DNA of 64,000 nucleotides, taken from Azospirillaceae bacterium. GTDB taxonomy: Bacteria > Pseudomonadota > Alphaproteobacteria > Azospirillales > Azospirillaceae. Positions 31,755 through 40,854 of the stretch are shown piece by piece. Position numbers and translations under genes: made by a program. Below the pieces are notes generated by a model. It saw only the letters and a program-made list of their open reading frames with translations, made no database searches and was not told the DNA's origin. The stretch is from contig JAPWJW010000001.1 in assembly GCA_028283825.1 (NCBI GenBank), forward strand, positions 558,001 to 622,000, given 5' to 3'. The first letter of the stretch is position 1. Every line of letters starts with the position of its first letter.

Positions 31755-32498
31755 TCACCCCTTGGGGGCGATGACGGTCCAGGTCTGACAGTCGAGATGA
31801 TGCTTGGTCGAATGGCTGCCGGCGCCAAAAAATCGAAAATCGATGCTGAGCCGGGTCCGGCTTGACCGGTTCGGGACCGATTCATGGACGATCCAGCGGT
31901 TGAGAAGCAGGACGTCCCCGGGACGCATCGGTTGGCACACGACCCGGGTGGCGGGATCGGCATCCACGGGGCGCAACCATAGCTCCCGGCTGAAGTCGTT
32001 CAGCAATTCCGTGGTCGATTGCGTGCCCTCATACACCGCCACCCCACCGCAATCGGCGTCAATATCGACCAGCGGGACCCAGCAGGTCAGGAAGTCCGAC
32101 AGGTGATGGTTATAGCTCACGTCCTGGTGCGGCGGGACGGCGGCGGGGGCGTGGCCGGGATCGACGAAGCGCGCCGTCGGCGGCATGTGCATGAGCAGGT
32201 CCGGCGAGTTCAAGGCGCTGAGCAGAAGCGACCGCAAGGTCGGGTCGCGCGGAATGTCCCACAAGGCCGGGGACAGTCGCGCCGCCAGCGGGAAGTGGCC
32301 GGACTGGATTTGGCTGTCCTGCGCCGTCTCGGGCCCCGCGTTCCGCAACCGGGCCATTTCGTCCCGCAGGAACCTGGCGACCCGATCCACGGACGCCGGT
32401 GCGATGACGTCGCGACAGACCATGTAGCCCTGCTCGAAAAAGAACGGGCAATCGATCGCTCCCGCGGGGGTTTCCGGGCGCGTGGTTTCCGGGCTCAT
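31755..32498 (-). CDS. Phytanoyl-CoA dioxygenase (PhyH) family protein
   Basis: A 247-residue Fe(II)/2-oxoglutarate oxygenase. The iron facial triad appears as HQD in VPPHQDVSYNHH and the distal His in WIVHESVPNRS, with the 2-oxoglutarate-binding Arg in SSRTRLSID. It overlaps the TylF-like gene by 4 bases and is the last gene of the long minus-strand carbohydrate cluster, so it most likely hydroxylates a sugar or a sugar-linked group. The substrate cannot be read from the sequence. Confidence 0.87.
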   Translation of the reverse strand: MSPETTRPETPAGAIDCPFFFEQGYMVCRDVIAPASVDRVARFLRDEMARLRNAGPETAQDSQIQSGHFPLAARLSPALWDIPRDPTLRSLLLSALNSPDLLMHMPPTARFVDPGHAPAAVPPHQDVSYNHHLSDFLTCWVPLVDIDADCGGVAVYEGTQSTTELLNDFSRELWLRPVDADPATRVVCQPMRPGDVLLLNRWIVHESVPNRSSRTRLSIDFRFFGAGSHSTKHHLDCQTWTVIAPKG

Positions 32499-33259
32499 GG
32501 CTTCACCAGATAGGCGGCGGGCGCGTTGGTCCAGTCGAAGGTCCGCAGGCGCACATGCGGCTTGTCGGCGAAAAACTCATCGACGGCCTGGGTTTCGCCG
32601 GGCCATTCCTTGATCGCGTACTCGTCGAACATCATGACGCCACCGCGCGACAGGATGGGCCAAAAGGCCTCCAGCGCCGCCTTGGTCGGTGCGTACAGGT
32701 CGCAATCGAAATGCACCAGGGACAACCTCACGCCGGGATTCTGTTCACGGAAGACCGTGACGGTTTCCTCGATATTTCCTTCGACCAGCTTGATGCGCGG
32801 CTTGCCGGGGATGAACCTGTCGGAATCGAATATCGCGATGGCGTCACACAACTCCTCGTAATGTTCCGCCGGGGAAAAGCCGCCCGGGACCTTGTGCGAT
32901 GATGCGTCGTCGTTGCCGTCCTCGGGCGTGAACCCGGTGAAACCCTTCCAGTTGTCAAAGCCGTAGACCACCTTCGTCCGGTCACCGACGCAGTAGGCCT
33001 CCAGCAGATTGGCCCACGTCATCAGGCCCATGCCGCGAAACACGCCGAGTTCCGCGATGTCCCCCGGCACGTCCTGCGTCATCCGGAAAAGTTCCACATG
33101 GGCCAGGAAACGCTTCAGGTTCTGGCGGCGGGCCAGGACGGGAAAATGTTTCAGCGAGTCCAGGGGTGAACGGCCGTAACGCTGGCAATGCTCGGCGATG
33201 CGGGCCTCGACATCGTTATCCAGTACGGTCTTGCGAAATCCATCGAACGGTTGGGTCAT
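32495..33259 (-). CDS. TylF/MycF-family O-methyltransferase
   Basis: A 254-residue SAM-dependent methyltransferase of the macrocin-O-methyltransferase (TylF) family. Supporting motifs are IAELGVFRGMGLMTWA (SAM loop), VYGFDNWKGF, LVHFDCDLYAPTKAAL (metal-binding Asp residues) and MMFDEYAIKEWPGE. The family methylates sugar hydroxyls on macrolides and glycans. It shares a 4-base overlap with the PhyH gene, so both probably tailor the same sugar. Confidence 0.9.
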   Translation of the reverse strand: MTQPFDGFRKTVLDNDVEARIAEHCQRYGRSPLDSLKHFPVLARRQNLKRFLAHVELFRMTQDVPGDIAELGVFRGMGLMTWANLLEAYCVGDRTKVVYGFDNWKGFTGFTPEDGNDDASSHKVPGGFSPAEHYEELCDAIAIFDSDRFIPGKPRIKLVEGNIEETVTVFREQNPGVRLSLVHFDCDLYAPTKAALEAFWPILSRGGVMMFDEYAIKEWPGETQAVDEFFADKPHVRLRTFDWTNAPAAYLVKP

Positions 33260-33362
33260 GTGCCGGCACGGCTCCTTGCCGTTGGCGGGCCTGGATGCCC
33301 GCTGATTTGCAACTATTTACCGAAGGCTGGACGATATGGTCAATGCGCCGGCCCCTGGCCCG

Positions 33363-34523
33363 TCACCAGGGCGGCGGGTGGATGATCGTGGCTTCCGGCG
33401 CCCGCGCCGCCAGGTGTTCGGCCGTCTTGGCCGTGAATTCCGGTGTATGGGCCATCATCACGCGTGCCCCCGCGGGCAAGGCGCCGGGATGAAGGATGGG
33501 GCGGCCCAGGTGGGTGCCCCCAACCCGCTTGATGTCTTCGTCGACGAAAAACGCCAAGTTGTCCGAGGCGTCGGCCGCCGCCCAGGTTGCGGCGATGGCG
33601 GTGCCGAAAATGCCATAGGGGCCGGCCGCGTCCACGGTGCGCATCTGGCCCCAAAGACGTTCCAGCCAATCGACATGCCGCTCGACCATTGCCAGGGAGA
33701 CCGCGGGATCGGCCCCTTCCGGCGGGGACCCGGTGGTACAATCGTCTTCAAGACCCGGAATACCCACGGCCGCGATCTCACGCGGGAACCAGTCGGTACC
33801 GACGGTCGGTACGTGCAGGCCCGCGGCCGCCATCACCTGCCGTAGCGAGGCCGGGGTGAAATGGGTGGCGTGGTCGACGATCAGCAGATCGAAGGGATTC
33901 TGCTGAACGTCGGGCACCTGGATGATCAGGTGGCCACCGCGCCCCACCTTGGATCCCAGGGTGGCCAGCGTCGCTGCCGGATTTTCCAAATGTTCGATGA
34001 CATGGACGGCTGTCAGCAGGTCGAAACCGCCGGGCAGGTCGGCCGGGTCGCCGCTATGGAAGGCGCCGGCCCCGGCGATGGCCTCGATTTCCGCCCGTCG
34101 GTTTTCGCTCAACTCGGCACCGGCACATTGCCAACCCGGCAGCAGGGCACGGGCGTTGCGCAGCAGGCTGCCATCGCCGCAGCCGAAATCCAGTAGCCGG
34201 CCGGCCGTGGGCAGGGCCAAGGTGTCGCGCGCGCCGCGCAACAGCCGCTGGGACCGCGCCTCCCCCGCCCCGGCCGCGGTGAATACCGTCTGCTCGCTGC
34301 CGTCGTTGACGCGATAGACCACATAGCTGGCGTAGATCGATCCGCAATCCGCCCGCCACGCCGCCGTGGTCGGCTTTTGCACGGCGCCGCAATCGGCACA
34401 AACCGCCAGCTGCCCGCCGGCCGGCCATACCCGGACGTCAGAGGTGATGCGTGGCAACCGCGCATAGGGATCGACATGCACCAGCCGGCCGGTCCGGCAT
34501 ACATGACAGGGAATGCTCGTCAT
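33363..34523 (-). CDS. SAM-dependent methyltransferase with N-terminal zinc-binding domain
   Basis: A 386-residue methyltransferase of the sugar C-methyltransferase type (TylCIII/NovU-like layout). The N-terminal zinc finger uses CHVC and CADC, the SAM domain contains LLDFGCGDGSLL, HVIEHLENP and GGHLIIQVP, and the C-terminal domain (GIFGTAIAATW, FFVDED) matches the usual third domain of these enzymes. Its start overlaps the SDR stop by 4 bases. It is probably a nucleotide-sugar C-methyltransferase, but could be an O-methyltransferase. A 103-base gap separates it from the TylF gene and contains a GCGGGC/GCCCGC hairpin at 33285-33302. Confidence 0.85.
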   Translation of the reverse strand: MTSIPCHVCRTGRLVHVDPYARLPRITSDVRVWPAGGQLAVCADCGAVQKPTTAAWRADCGSIYASYVVYRVNDGSEQTVFTAAGAGEARSQRLLRGARDTLALPTAGRLLDFGCGDGSLLRNARALLPGWQCAGAELSENRRAEIEAIAGAGAFHSGDPADLPGGFDLLTAVHVIEHLENPAATLATLGSKVGRGGHLIIQVPDVQQNPFDLLIVDHATHFTPASLRQVMAAAGLHVPTVGTDWFPREIAAVGIPGLEDDCTTGSPPEGADPAVSLAMVERHVDWLERLWGQMRTVDAAGPYGIFGTAIAATWAAADASDNLAFFVDEDIKRVGGTHLGRPILHPGALPAGARVMMAHTPEFTAKTAEHLAARAPEATIIHPPPW

Positions 34524-35479
34524 CGCTTGCCACGGATCCGGACGTTGGGGGCTGACGGTGCCGGCAGGCAGGCGGACAGGGCCGCCTCGGCGCCCGGCGG
34601 CATAATACCGGTCAGGCGGCGCAGACGGCCGGTCGCCATGATGGTGTGGCGCGGCGGCTGTTCACGGAGATAACCGGCGGCCACGCTGTCCACCGCCTGC
34701 ATCAGGCCCGCGTCGGCCCCCTGGCGCCGCGCCACGAAGGCGGCCGCCTCGGCATAGGAAATCTCATCCGTCGCCGACAGGTGGAAGATGCCGGGGACGG
34801 CCGCCGGGTCTTCCCGCCCGCGGTCGGCCAGAGCCAGCATGGCCTCCACCACCAGATCCACCGTGACCGGGGCCAGGGCCATGTCGCGGGCCGGGCGCAC
34901 CACCCGGCCCGCCGCCAGTTGATCGATCCAGCCGGTGAACAGCGGCATGCCCGGATGGATCACCTTGGTCAGGCGCAGGATGGTGGCGGCCGGCCGGCCC
35001 GGCGGCGGGACCAGGGCCAGCAGGCTGCGCTCGGCCTCGGCCTTTTGCGCGCCATAGGTATTGGCCGGCGATACCGGCGCGTCCTCGGCCGGTGACGGCG
35101 CGTCGCCCTTGAACACCTGGTTGCTGGACAGGTGAATGACGTGGGCACCCTGTGCCATCAGACGGCGGGCCAGTTCCACCGTGCCCGTTACGTTGACGCG
35201 GGCGGAACCTTCGGGATCGATATGGCAGGCGTCCAGCCGGGCGACGGCGGCGCATAGGAAAACGGTGGCGACCCGCAGATCCGCCACCCAGCCCCAACCG
35301 CCCGGATCGGCCAGATCCAAAGGAAGGGTCTGCGGCGTGTCCATGCCCGGGCGCCGCGTTGTAACGACAACGCGCAGTCCCCGGGCGCGGGCGGCCTTGG
35401 CCGCCGCCGTACCGATCATGCTGTCGCCGCCCACCACCAGCAGGTCGGCTTCACTCGAAAAAGATGAAGCCATGGTCAC
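34520..35479 (-). CDS. RmlD-like sugar-nucleotide reductase/epimerase (extended SDR)
   Basis: A 319-residue extended SDR. The Rossmann segment is LLVVGGDSMIGTAAAKAA, a somewhat divergent glycine loop, followed by LSSNQVFKG and the active-site YGAQKAEAE. It resembles RmlD-type 4-keto reductases. The start overlaps the previous methyltransferase gene by 29 bases and the Rossmann strand begins 11 residues after the ATG, so a later start is unlikely. In the cluster it would reduce a keto-sugar intermediate. Confidence 0.82.
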   Translation of the reverse strand: MTMASSFSSEADLLVVGGDSMIGTAAAKAARARGLRVVVTTRRPGMDTPQTLPLDLADPGGWGWVADLRVATVFLCAAVARLDACHIDPEGSARVNVTGTVELARRLMAQGAHVIHLSSNQVFKGDAPSPAEDAPVSPANTYGAQKAEAERSLLALVPPPGRPAATILRLTKVIHPGMPLFTGWIDQLAAGRVVRPARDMALAPVTVDLVVEAMLALADRGREDPAAVPGIFHLSATDEISYAEAAAFVARRQGADAGLMQAVDSVAAGYLREQPPRHTIMATGRLRRLTGIMPPGAEAALSACLPAPSAPNVRIRGKR

Positions 35480-36116
35480 CCTGATAGCCGCAGCGGTCGT
35501 AAATCCACTTCCAGTCGTCCACGTCGTGGAAGCTCTGGCAGGTCAGCTGCCAGTACAGCAGGTTGGCCTTCTCACGTTCATTACGCCAGGATTCCACCAT
35601 GATGTACTTGGCGGCACCCTTGCCCACGCGCTCGATCTCGCCCACCGCGCCGAACAGGTCGCCCACACCCAGATTGTGCAGGGTGCCCAAGGACACGACG
35701 AAGTCGAATTCATCGTCGCTGTAAGGCAGGGACCGGCAGTCACCGGCCTTCAGGAAAGGCCGCACTTCCTCCTTGGCGTTGGCGATGCCGTAGTCGGAAA
35801 TGTCGATGCCGGCGATCTGGATGCCGGGTACCACCTGGGTGAATTCGTACAGCAGGAAACCCTTGCCGCAGCCCACGTCCAGGATACGGTCGCCGGCCTT
35901 CAGGCCGTAGTGCGCGGCCATGCGCGTCGCCACCGGGCGCCAGCGGCCGTCATAACGATAGCCGCCATAGCCATAGCGGCGGTCGCCGTCCCAGTAGTCG
36001 GCGCCGAATTGGCGGGCGACCTCGGCGCTCTCGGCCTTGTCGTGCGCCACCACCCGCTGGACATAATTGCGCTTGGTGCTGGAATGCAGGTTCTGGATGA
36101 AGTCGATGCGCGCCAT
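35451..36116 (-). CDS. Class I SAM-dependent methyltransferase
   Basis: A 221-residue methyltransferase. Motifs are ILDVGCGKGFLLYEF (SAM loop), IDISDYGI, and FDFVVSLGTLHNL. The N-terminal FIQNLHSSTKRNYVQRV and the unusual Tyr/Gly-rich WDGDRRYGYGGYRYDGRWR precede the SAM fold. ATG 36116 is preferred over longer frames because the upstream part is the shadow of the preceding gene. It sits 10 bases after the LIC12192-type gene; similar methyltransferases accompany that family in other surface-carbohydrate loci. The target is unknown. Confidence 0.86.
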   Translation of the reverse strand: MARIDFIQNLHSSTKRNYVQRVVAHDKAESAEVARQFGADYWDGDRRYGYGGYRYDGRWRPVATRMAAHYGLKAGDRILDVGCGKGFLLYEFTQVVPGIQIAGIDISDYGIANAKEEVRPFLKAGDCRSLPYSDDEFDFVVSLGTLHNLGVGDLFGAVGEIERVGKGAAKYIMVESWRNEREKANLLYWQLTCQSFHDVDDWKWIYDRCGYQGDHGFIFFE

Positions 36117-36126
36117 GGGTGGGGCC

Positions 36127-36564
36127 TCAGGCGATGGGATGGGAAAGGTTGAGCGTCGGACCCGCCCGGACCATGGCCTGCTGCACCAGCCACACGTCCT
36201 CCAGCCGGCCGATGTCGGCGGCCTCGCGCAGCACCATGCCTTCCACGGCGGTATGCAGGACGGCACCCTGATCCAGCACGGTCTGGTAGACGGCACGCCG
36301 GCGTTCGCGCCGCTGGGGCAGCATGAACAGGGAATACAGGATCACGCCCTCCAGCCGGGGCAGTTCCGCCAGCACCTGATGCAGCATGATATAGCAGGCG
36401 GGCATGGCGTATTCGGTGGCTGACAGCTTGTAGGCCAGCTTGTTGCGGGCGGCGTAGTCGCGGATGACCAGGTTCTGCACCGCCTGCGGCGCGCGGTTGC
36501 CGAAGACGGGGCGTGCGCCGACATAGCCGCGATAGCCGTGACGGGTGAAGGGCTCCTCGCTCAT
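36127..36564 (-). CDS. Sporadic carbohydrate cluster protein, LIC12192 family
   Basis: A 145-residue protein matching the sporadically distributed LIC12192 family, named from Leptospira surface-sugar loci. Conserved features are GYRGYVGARPVFGNRAPQAV near the start, QNLVIRDYAARN, LSATEYAMPACYIMLHQVL, and ILYSLFMLPQRRERR. Members occur only inside certain carbohydrate clusters and the molecular activity is not established. The ATG at 36564 overlaps the stop of the 2-oxoglutarate oxygenase gene (ATGA). Confidence 0.85.
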   Translation of the reverse strand: MSEEPFTRHGYRGYVGARPVFGNRAPQAVQNLVIRDYAARNKLAYKLSATEYAMPACYIMLHQVLAELPRLEGVILYSLFMLPQRRERRRAVYQTVLDQGAVLHTAVEGMVLREAADIGRLEDVWLVQQAMVRAGPTLNLSHPIA

Positions 36565-37379
36565 TCCTCGAACTCCCCGGGCAAGCGGTAGTCCAGGCCC
36601 ACGCGGCTGGCGGGGCGCAGGGTGATGGGCTCGAAAAACTCGCCCAGCTTCTTGTCGGCATAGGGGGTGAACACGCCCTTGAACCGGCAGTTCATGGTCC
36701 AGCGCGCGTCCTTTTCCCGGTTCAGGCGGTTGCCGTGCGCCAGGTTCTGGTTGAACAGCAGGAAGCTGCCGTAGGGCACGTCCATCCAGGCCAGATCCTT
36801 CTCGATCGCCTGGTACATGGCGTCCACGCTGTGCGCCGACCAGCGGCCGAAATCCCGCTCCAGCGCCGCGTTGGGACCGGGCGGCAGCAGGAACATGCTC
36901 TTGCTGCGGTAACAGTCCACCAGGGGGATCCACAGCACGATCTCGAACGGGCTGTCGCCCGACCAGGTGTCGGCATGGATGGGCAGCAGGGAACTGTCAT
37001 CGTCCGGCAGCTGGATGGACAGGTTCACCCGCCGCTGCATGCACAACTCGCTGCCCACGATGGCCTCGACCGCCGTGCGCGCCACGCTGAAATAGGCGGC
37101 GCGCAGCCAGGGTGCGGCGTTCATGCCGCCGATGACGGCCAGGCGGAAATCGTTCAGGCGGGCGGGCGGGACCTGGCCGCCGATGTCGTTCAGGAAACGG
37201 TCGGCGTCCGCCGGCTTGGGCTGGCCCAGCCAATCGGCGGCGATGCCCGCCACCAGATCACGGATGGCGTCCAGGGCGGACCGATCCTCCGCCGGGGCGA
37301 TGATATAGCCGTCGCCCAGGAAGCGGTCGGCCAGCGCCTGCTCGGCCGGTTTCTGGAAACTGAAGTGGGGTGTGGTCAT
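36561..37379 (-). CDS. Sporadic carbohydrate cluster 2OG-Fe(II) oxygenase
   Basis: A 272-residue Fe(II)/2-oxoglutarate oxygenase of the type paired with LIC12192 proteins. Iron ligands are in LPIHADTW (His and Asp), with the distal His in NLAHGNRLNREKDARW; ARWTMNCRFKGVF carries the likely 2-oxoglutarate Arg region. It is translationally coupled on both sides (4-base overlaps). The enzyme probably oxidises a sugar precursor made by the adjacent transketolase. Confidence 0.87.
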   Translation of the reverse strand: MTTPHFSFQKPAEQALADRFLGDGYIIAPAEDRSALDAIRDLVAGIAADWLGQPKPADADRFLNDIGGQVPPARLNDFRLAVIGGMNAAPWLRAAYFSVARTAVEAIVGSELCMQRRVNLSIQLPDDDSSLLPIHADTWSGDSPFEIVLWIPLVDCYRSKSMFLLPPGPNAALERDFGRWSAHSVDAMYQAIEKDLAWMDVPYGSFLLFNQNLAHGNRLNREKDARWTMNCRFKGVFTPYADKKLGEFFEPITLRPASRVGLDYRLPGEFEE

Positions 37380-38302
37380 TTGCGGCCCTCCAGCGCCTTG
37401 GTCACGGCGCCGGTGATGCCGTCAACCGTCAGGCCGGCCAGGGACAGCAAATTGTCCTGGCTGCCGTAACCCTCGGGGAAGGCGTCGGGCAGGGCCAGGC
37501 GCAGCAGGCGGGGGGCGCCGTCGGTTTCGGCCAGCAGTTCGGCCACGGCGCTGCCCAGGCCGCCGATGCGGGTGTGCTCCTCCACCGTCACGATCAGGCC
37601 GGTGCCGGCCGCGGCTTCCAGCACGGCGGCATCGTCCAGCGGCTTCACCGTATGCATGTGCAGGACGGATGCCGAGATGCCCTGGGTTTCCAGCTGTTCG
37701 GCGGCGGCGAGGGCGCGGCCGGTCATGATGCCGGTGCCGATGAGGGTGACGTCGCCGCCCTGCCGCATGGCGATGGCCTTGCCGATGGCGAAACCCGCCT
37801 CGGCCCGGCTCACCACTGGGTCGCCGCCCTTGGCCAGGCGGATGTACAGCGGCCCCTTCCAGTCCAGCGACGCCCGCATCAGGCGTTCCATCTCCGGTGC
37901 GTCCACCGGTGCCGCGATGGCCATGTTGGGAAGGGTGCGCAGCAGGCCCATGTCCTCGAACGCCAGGTGGGTGGGCCCCAGGGGCGCGTAGACCAGGCCG
38001 CCGCCGCTGGCGATCAGGCGCACCGGCAGGTTTTCCAGGCAGACGTCGATGGCGATCTGGTCGAAACAGCGGCGCGTGAGGAAGGTGGCGATGGTGTTGA
38101 TATAGGGGATGTACCCCTCCATCGCCATGCCGGCGGCCATGCCGATGATGTGCTGCTCGGCCACGCCCTCCATGAAGAAGCGGTCCGGCATGTCGGCCTT
38201 CATGTTCTTCAGGAGGCCCGGGCCCAGGTCCGATCCGATGAAGACGACGCGATCGTCCTGGCGGGCCAGAGTTTCGACCATGTTGACGGCGACTTGTCTC
38301 AT
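37376..38302 (-). CDS. Transketolase, C-terminal (pyrimidine-binding and C) subunit
   Basis: A 308-residue half-transketolase with the pyrimidine-binding domain (FMEGVAEQHIIGMAAGMAM, including the catalytic Glu) and the C-terminal domain (GTGIMTGRALAAAEQL, VEEHTRIGGLGSA). It pairs with the N-terminal half encoded directly upstream, 5 bases away. Split transketolases in glycan clusters transfer two-carbon units to build unusual sugars rather than running the pentose phosphate pathway. Confidence 0.93.
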   Translation of the reverse strand: MRQVAVNMVETLARQDDRVVFIGSDLGPGLLKNMKADMPDRFFMEGVAEQHIIGMAAGMAMEGYIPYINTIATFLTRRCFDQIAIDVCLENLPVRLIASGGGLVYAPLGPTHLAFEDMGLLRTLPNMAIAAPVDAPEMERLMRASLDWKGPLYIRLAKGGDPVVSRAEAGFAIGKAIAMRQGGDVTLIGTGIMTGRALAAAEQLETQGISASVLHMHTVKPLDDAAVLEAAAGTGLIVTVEEHTRIGGLGSAVAELLAETDGAPRLLRLALPDAFPEGYGSQDNLLSLAGLTVDGITGAVTKALEGRK

Positions 38303-38307
38303 GGGGT

Positions 38308-39120
38308 TCAGGCCCTTTCCAGCGCTTCGCGCATGCGCGCCACGTCGGGCGCCTCCACCCGGGCCTTGTGGTGCCAGGTGGCCTGGTGTTCGGCGAAGTC
38401 GAAACCCTTGCCCTTCACCGTGTGGCAGATCAGGACGGACGGCTTGCCCGCTTCGAACGGCAGGGTGGACAACTGGGCCCGCAGGGCGTCGACGTCATGG
38501 CCGTCCACCTCTTTCACGCCCCAGCCGAAGGCGCGCCACTTGTCGGCTAGCGGCTCCAGGTCCAGCACTTCCTTCACCGGGCCATAGGACTGCAGCTTGT
38601 TGTAATCGACCAGGGCCACCAGGTTTTCCAGGCGGTGCTTGCCGGCGTGCATCGCCGCCTCCCACACCGATCCCTCGTCCAGTTCGCCGTCGCCCGTGAT
38701 GACGAAGACGCGCGACGGGCGCTTCTGCATGCGGGCGGCGATGGCCATGCCGGTACCGATGGACAGGCCGTGGCCCAGCGATCCGGTGGATGCCTCCACG
38801 CCTGGGATGTGGGCGCGCTCCGGGTGGCCGCCCAGCATGGCGCCGGCCCGGCACTGGCGCAGCAGTTCCTCTTTGGGGAAGAAACCCTTGTCCGCCAGCA
38901 CGGCGTACCAGGTCAGGCAGCCGTGGCCCTTGGACAGGATGCAGCGGTCGCGGTCGGGCCAGCGCGGGTCGTCGGGCCGCACGTCCAGCACGTCGTCGTA
39001 CAAGACGCGCAGAATCTCCACCAACGACATCGACGATCCGATATGGCCGCGCCCGCCGCCCTCAAGGGCATCGATCACCAGCCGCCGCAAATATTTGGAA
39101 CGGTCATCCATCAGCGTCAT
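38308..39120 (-). CDS. Transketolase, N-terminal (thiamine diphosphate-binding) subunit
   Basis: A 270-residue half-transketolase. The thiamine diphosphate motif begins at GDGELDEGSVWEAAMHAGKH with the N in DYNKLQSYG, and the early GGRGHIGSSMSLVEILRVLY and KGHGCLTWYA are classical. It overlaps the phosphotransferase gene stop by 4 bases. Together with the C-terminal half it makes a complete two-subunit enzyme. Confidence 0.93.
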   Translation of the reverse strand: MTLMDDRSKYLRRLVIDALEGGGRGHIGSSMSLVEILRVLYDDVLDVRPDDPRWPDRDRCILSKGHGCLTWYAVLADKGFFPKEELLRQCRAGAMLGGHPERAHIPGVEASTGSLGHGLSIGTGMAIAARMQKRPSRVFVITGDGELDEGSVWEAAMHAGKHRLENLVALVDYNKLQSYGPVKEVLDLEPLADKWRAFGWGVKEVDGHDVDALRAQLSTLPFEAGKPSVLICHTVKGKGFDFAEHQATWHHKARVEAPDVARMREALERA

Positions 39121-40232
39121 CCTGAGGGCAAAAGCGTAAGGTCAAGGTCGTCGCCCGCATCGGTCATGCTGTCCAGCAGGGCGGCGACCGCCGCGATGCG
39201 GGCGCCGGCACGGCGCAACTGCGCGGCCTTGGCGGCCGGCCAATCGGCCGTCGTGCCAGCGTAGACGCGACGCTGCCAGCGGTCGGGCAGGAATTCATTG
39301 AGCATGATCAAGGCCCAGCGCAGGCCGTACAGCGGCAGCTGGGCGCTGAGCCGCGCCGGGAAGGCCGCGTCGTCGCCTGCGAACGTCGCCGCCATGCCTT
39401 GCCACCAGCGATCCCGCTCCCGGACTGTCAGCGTCATGGCCGGGTGCCACAGGAAATCGGCCGCCAGTTTTACCGGGTCGTCCCAGCCGAAATACTCGAA
39501 ATCAATAAACACCAATCGGCCGTCGGCCTGGGTTATGGCGTTGTGGAAACCGAAATCCGATGGCGACAGGGTGCGCAGATGGTGGGGCAGGGCGGCATTG
39601 GCGCGCAGGCCGATGCCGTCATACAGGCGGTGCAGCCGCTGGGCCGCGCGCACCAGCGTGGGCCACAGCTCCCCTTCCAGCAGGGCCGCCAACTCCGGCT
39701 CTCCGGAGTCCGGCGCTTCGGCCACAGTTTTCAAGCGGTCCAGCCGCCCGCGAATTTGCGCTGTCAGATTGATGGCCGCCAGGCAGGATTCCGCCGCTTC
39801 ACCCAGGGTGTCGGCGCCCGGCATCCCGCAGGCCGTGTGCAGGCGGGCGACGAAGGCGACAGCCTGCTCAATCGCGCCGGCATCCCGGCCGGCCGTGTCC
39901 CGGGCCGCGGGCACGCCATCGATCCACTGGTACAAACCCAGCCGTTCCCCGGTATCGGCGGCCAGGGCCCGCGGCACCGCCGTTTCCCCCGCCTGTTCCA
40001 GGAAACGCAGGCCGCCGAACTCCCGCTCCAGCCGATGCGACTGCGCGTCCGCCGATCCGCTGTCATAGCATTTCAGGGCGGCCGCCCCGGTGGCGGTGGT
40101 GATGCGGTACAGGCGGTTGTTGCCGCCGCCGGCCACGTGCTCCAGCCCCAGGACGGGCGTGCCCAGCAGGCGGGTGGCTGACTCCGCCAGTGTATCGGTC
40201 GCCTCAGGCGGCATGACGGTTGAGCAGCGCAT
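39117..40232 (-). CDS. Aminoglycoside/choline-kinase-like phosphotransferase
   Basis: A 371-residue kinase-fold protein. The nucleotide loop is HVAGGGNNRLYRI, the catalytic loop LSPSDFGFHNAI (an SD variant of HxD) and the metal Asp is in FIDFEYFGWDDP. AGGAG seven bases before ATG 40232 selects this start over ATG 40214. It lies inside the carbohydrate operon, overlapping both neighbours, so a small sugar, a polyol or a sugar alcohol is a likelier substrate than an antibiotic. Confidence 0.82.
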   Translation of the reverse strand: MRCSTVMPPEATDTLAESATRLLGTPVLGLEHVAGGGNNRLYRITTATGAAALKCYDSGSADAQSHRLEREFGGLRFLEQAGETAVPRALAADTGERLGLYQWIDGVPAARDTAGRDAGAIEQAVAFVARLHTACGMPGADTLGEAAESCLAAINLTAQIRGRLDRLKTVAEAPDSGEPELAALLEGELWPTLVRAAQRLHRLYDGIGLRANAALPHHLRTLSPSDFGFHNAITQADGRLVFIDFEYFGWDDPVKLAADFLWHPAMTLTVRERDRWWQGMAATFAGDDAAFPARLSAQLPLYGLRWALIMLNEFLPDRWQRRVYAGTTADWPAAKAAQLRRAGARIAAVAALLDSMTDAGDDLDLTLLPSG

Positions 40233-40854
40233 CGCCGATCTCCTGCCAGGTGGCGCACCCGGTCCAGGGCCCGCCGCGTTCGTGCGGATGGGGACCGCCG
40301 GGCGTGTACAGATATTGCCGCACCGCGGGGGGGAAGTCCTTTTCCTGGAACACTTCTACCAGATCGTCGACGAAGTCGGTGCAGCCGGCGTCGATGATGC
40401 GGGTGATCTTTTCCTCCCGTGTCGGCAGGAAATGAATGTCGGCGGCCTGGATGCCGAAACGGTCCGTCAGGCCGTGCCGCGCGATCCAGCCGCGGGCCGC
40501 CTCACGCAGGTTCATGCCGTCGGGCTCGGCCGCCGCGAATTCCGTCTTGTGGCTGACGATGCTCAGGCGCCAGCCGGCGGCGGCCAAGCGGCCCAGCGCG
40601 TCGAACAGGCCGGGGGCCGGCACGGCGCGCTTGATGCCGGGGCCGTAGACCTTGGCCTGAAGGGCCGTCCACTTGGCTTCGCCCTGGGGCAGGGCACGGA
40701 TATGGGCGCGCACGGCCCCCTTGCCACCGGCGAACCCCAATGGCAACAGGCCAGCCTCCCGGCCCAGATCGGCGAAGACCGCGTCGTACAGCACGATGGT
40801 GTTGTCGAAATCCAGGCCGATATGGCGTGTGGGTTTGGCGGCGGGGATGGTCAC
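40204..40854 (-). CDS. HAD-superfamily hydrolase (sugar phosphatase-like)
   Basis: A 216-residue haloacid-dehalogenase-fold protein. Motif I is GLDFDNTIV with the two catalytic Asp (residues about 14-16), motif II is LSIVSHKTEF, and an acidic pair is in CTDFVDDLVEVF. It starts with GTG at 40854, overlapping a 39-residue frame upstream, and ends 29 bases inside the phosphotransferase gene. Beside the kinase-nucleotidyltransferase fusion it could play the GmhB role of removing a phosphate between kinase and nucleotidyl transfer. Confidence 0.83.
   Translation of the reverse strand: MTIPAAKPTRHIGLDFDNTIVLYDAVFADLGREAGLLPLGFAGGKGAVRAHIRALPQGEAKWTALQAKVYGPGIKRAVPAPGLFDALGRLAAAGWRLSIVSHKTEFAAAEPDGMNLREAARGWIARHGLTDRFGIQAADIHFLPTREEKITRIIDAGCTDFVDDLVEVFQEKDFPPAVRQYLYTPGGPHPHERGGPWTGCATWQEIGDALLNRHAA

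Noticed and set aside
33285-33302. GCGGGC-CTGGAT-GCCCGC hairpin considered as a sixth repeat copy
   Set aside because: It shares only GGAT within a six-base loop; P1, P2 and the conserved ends are absent.
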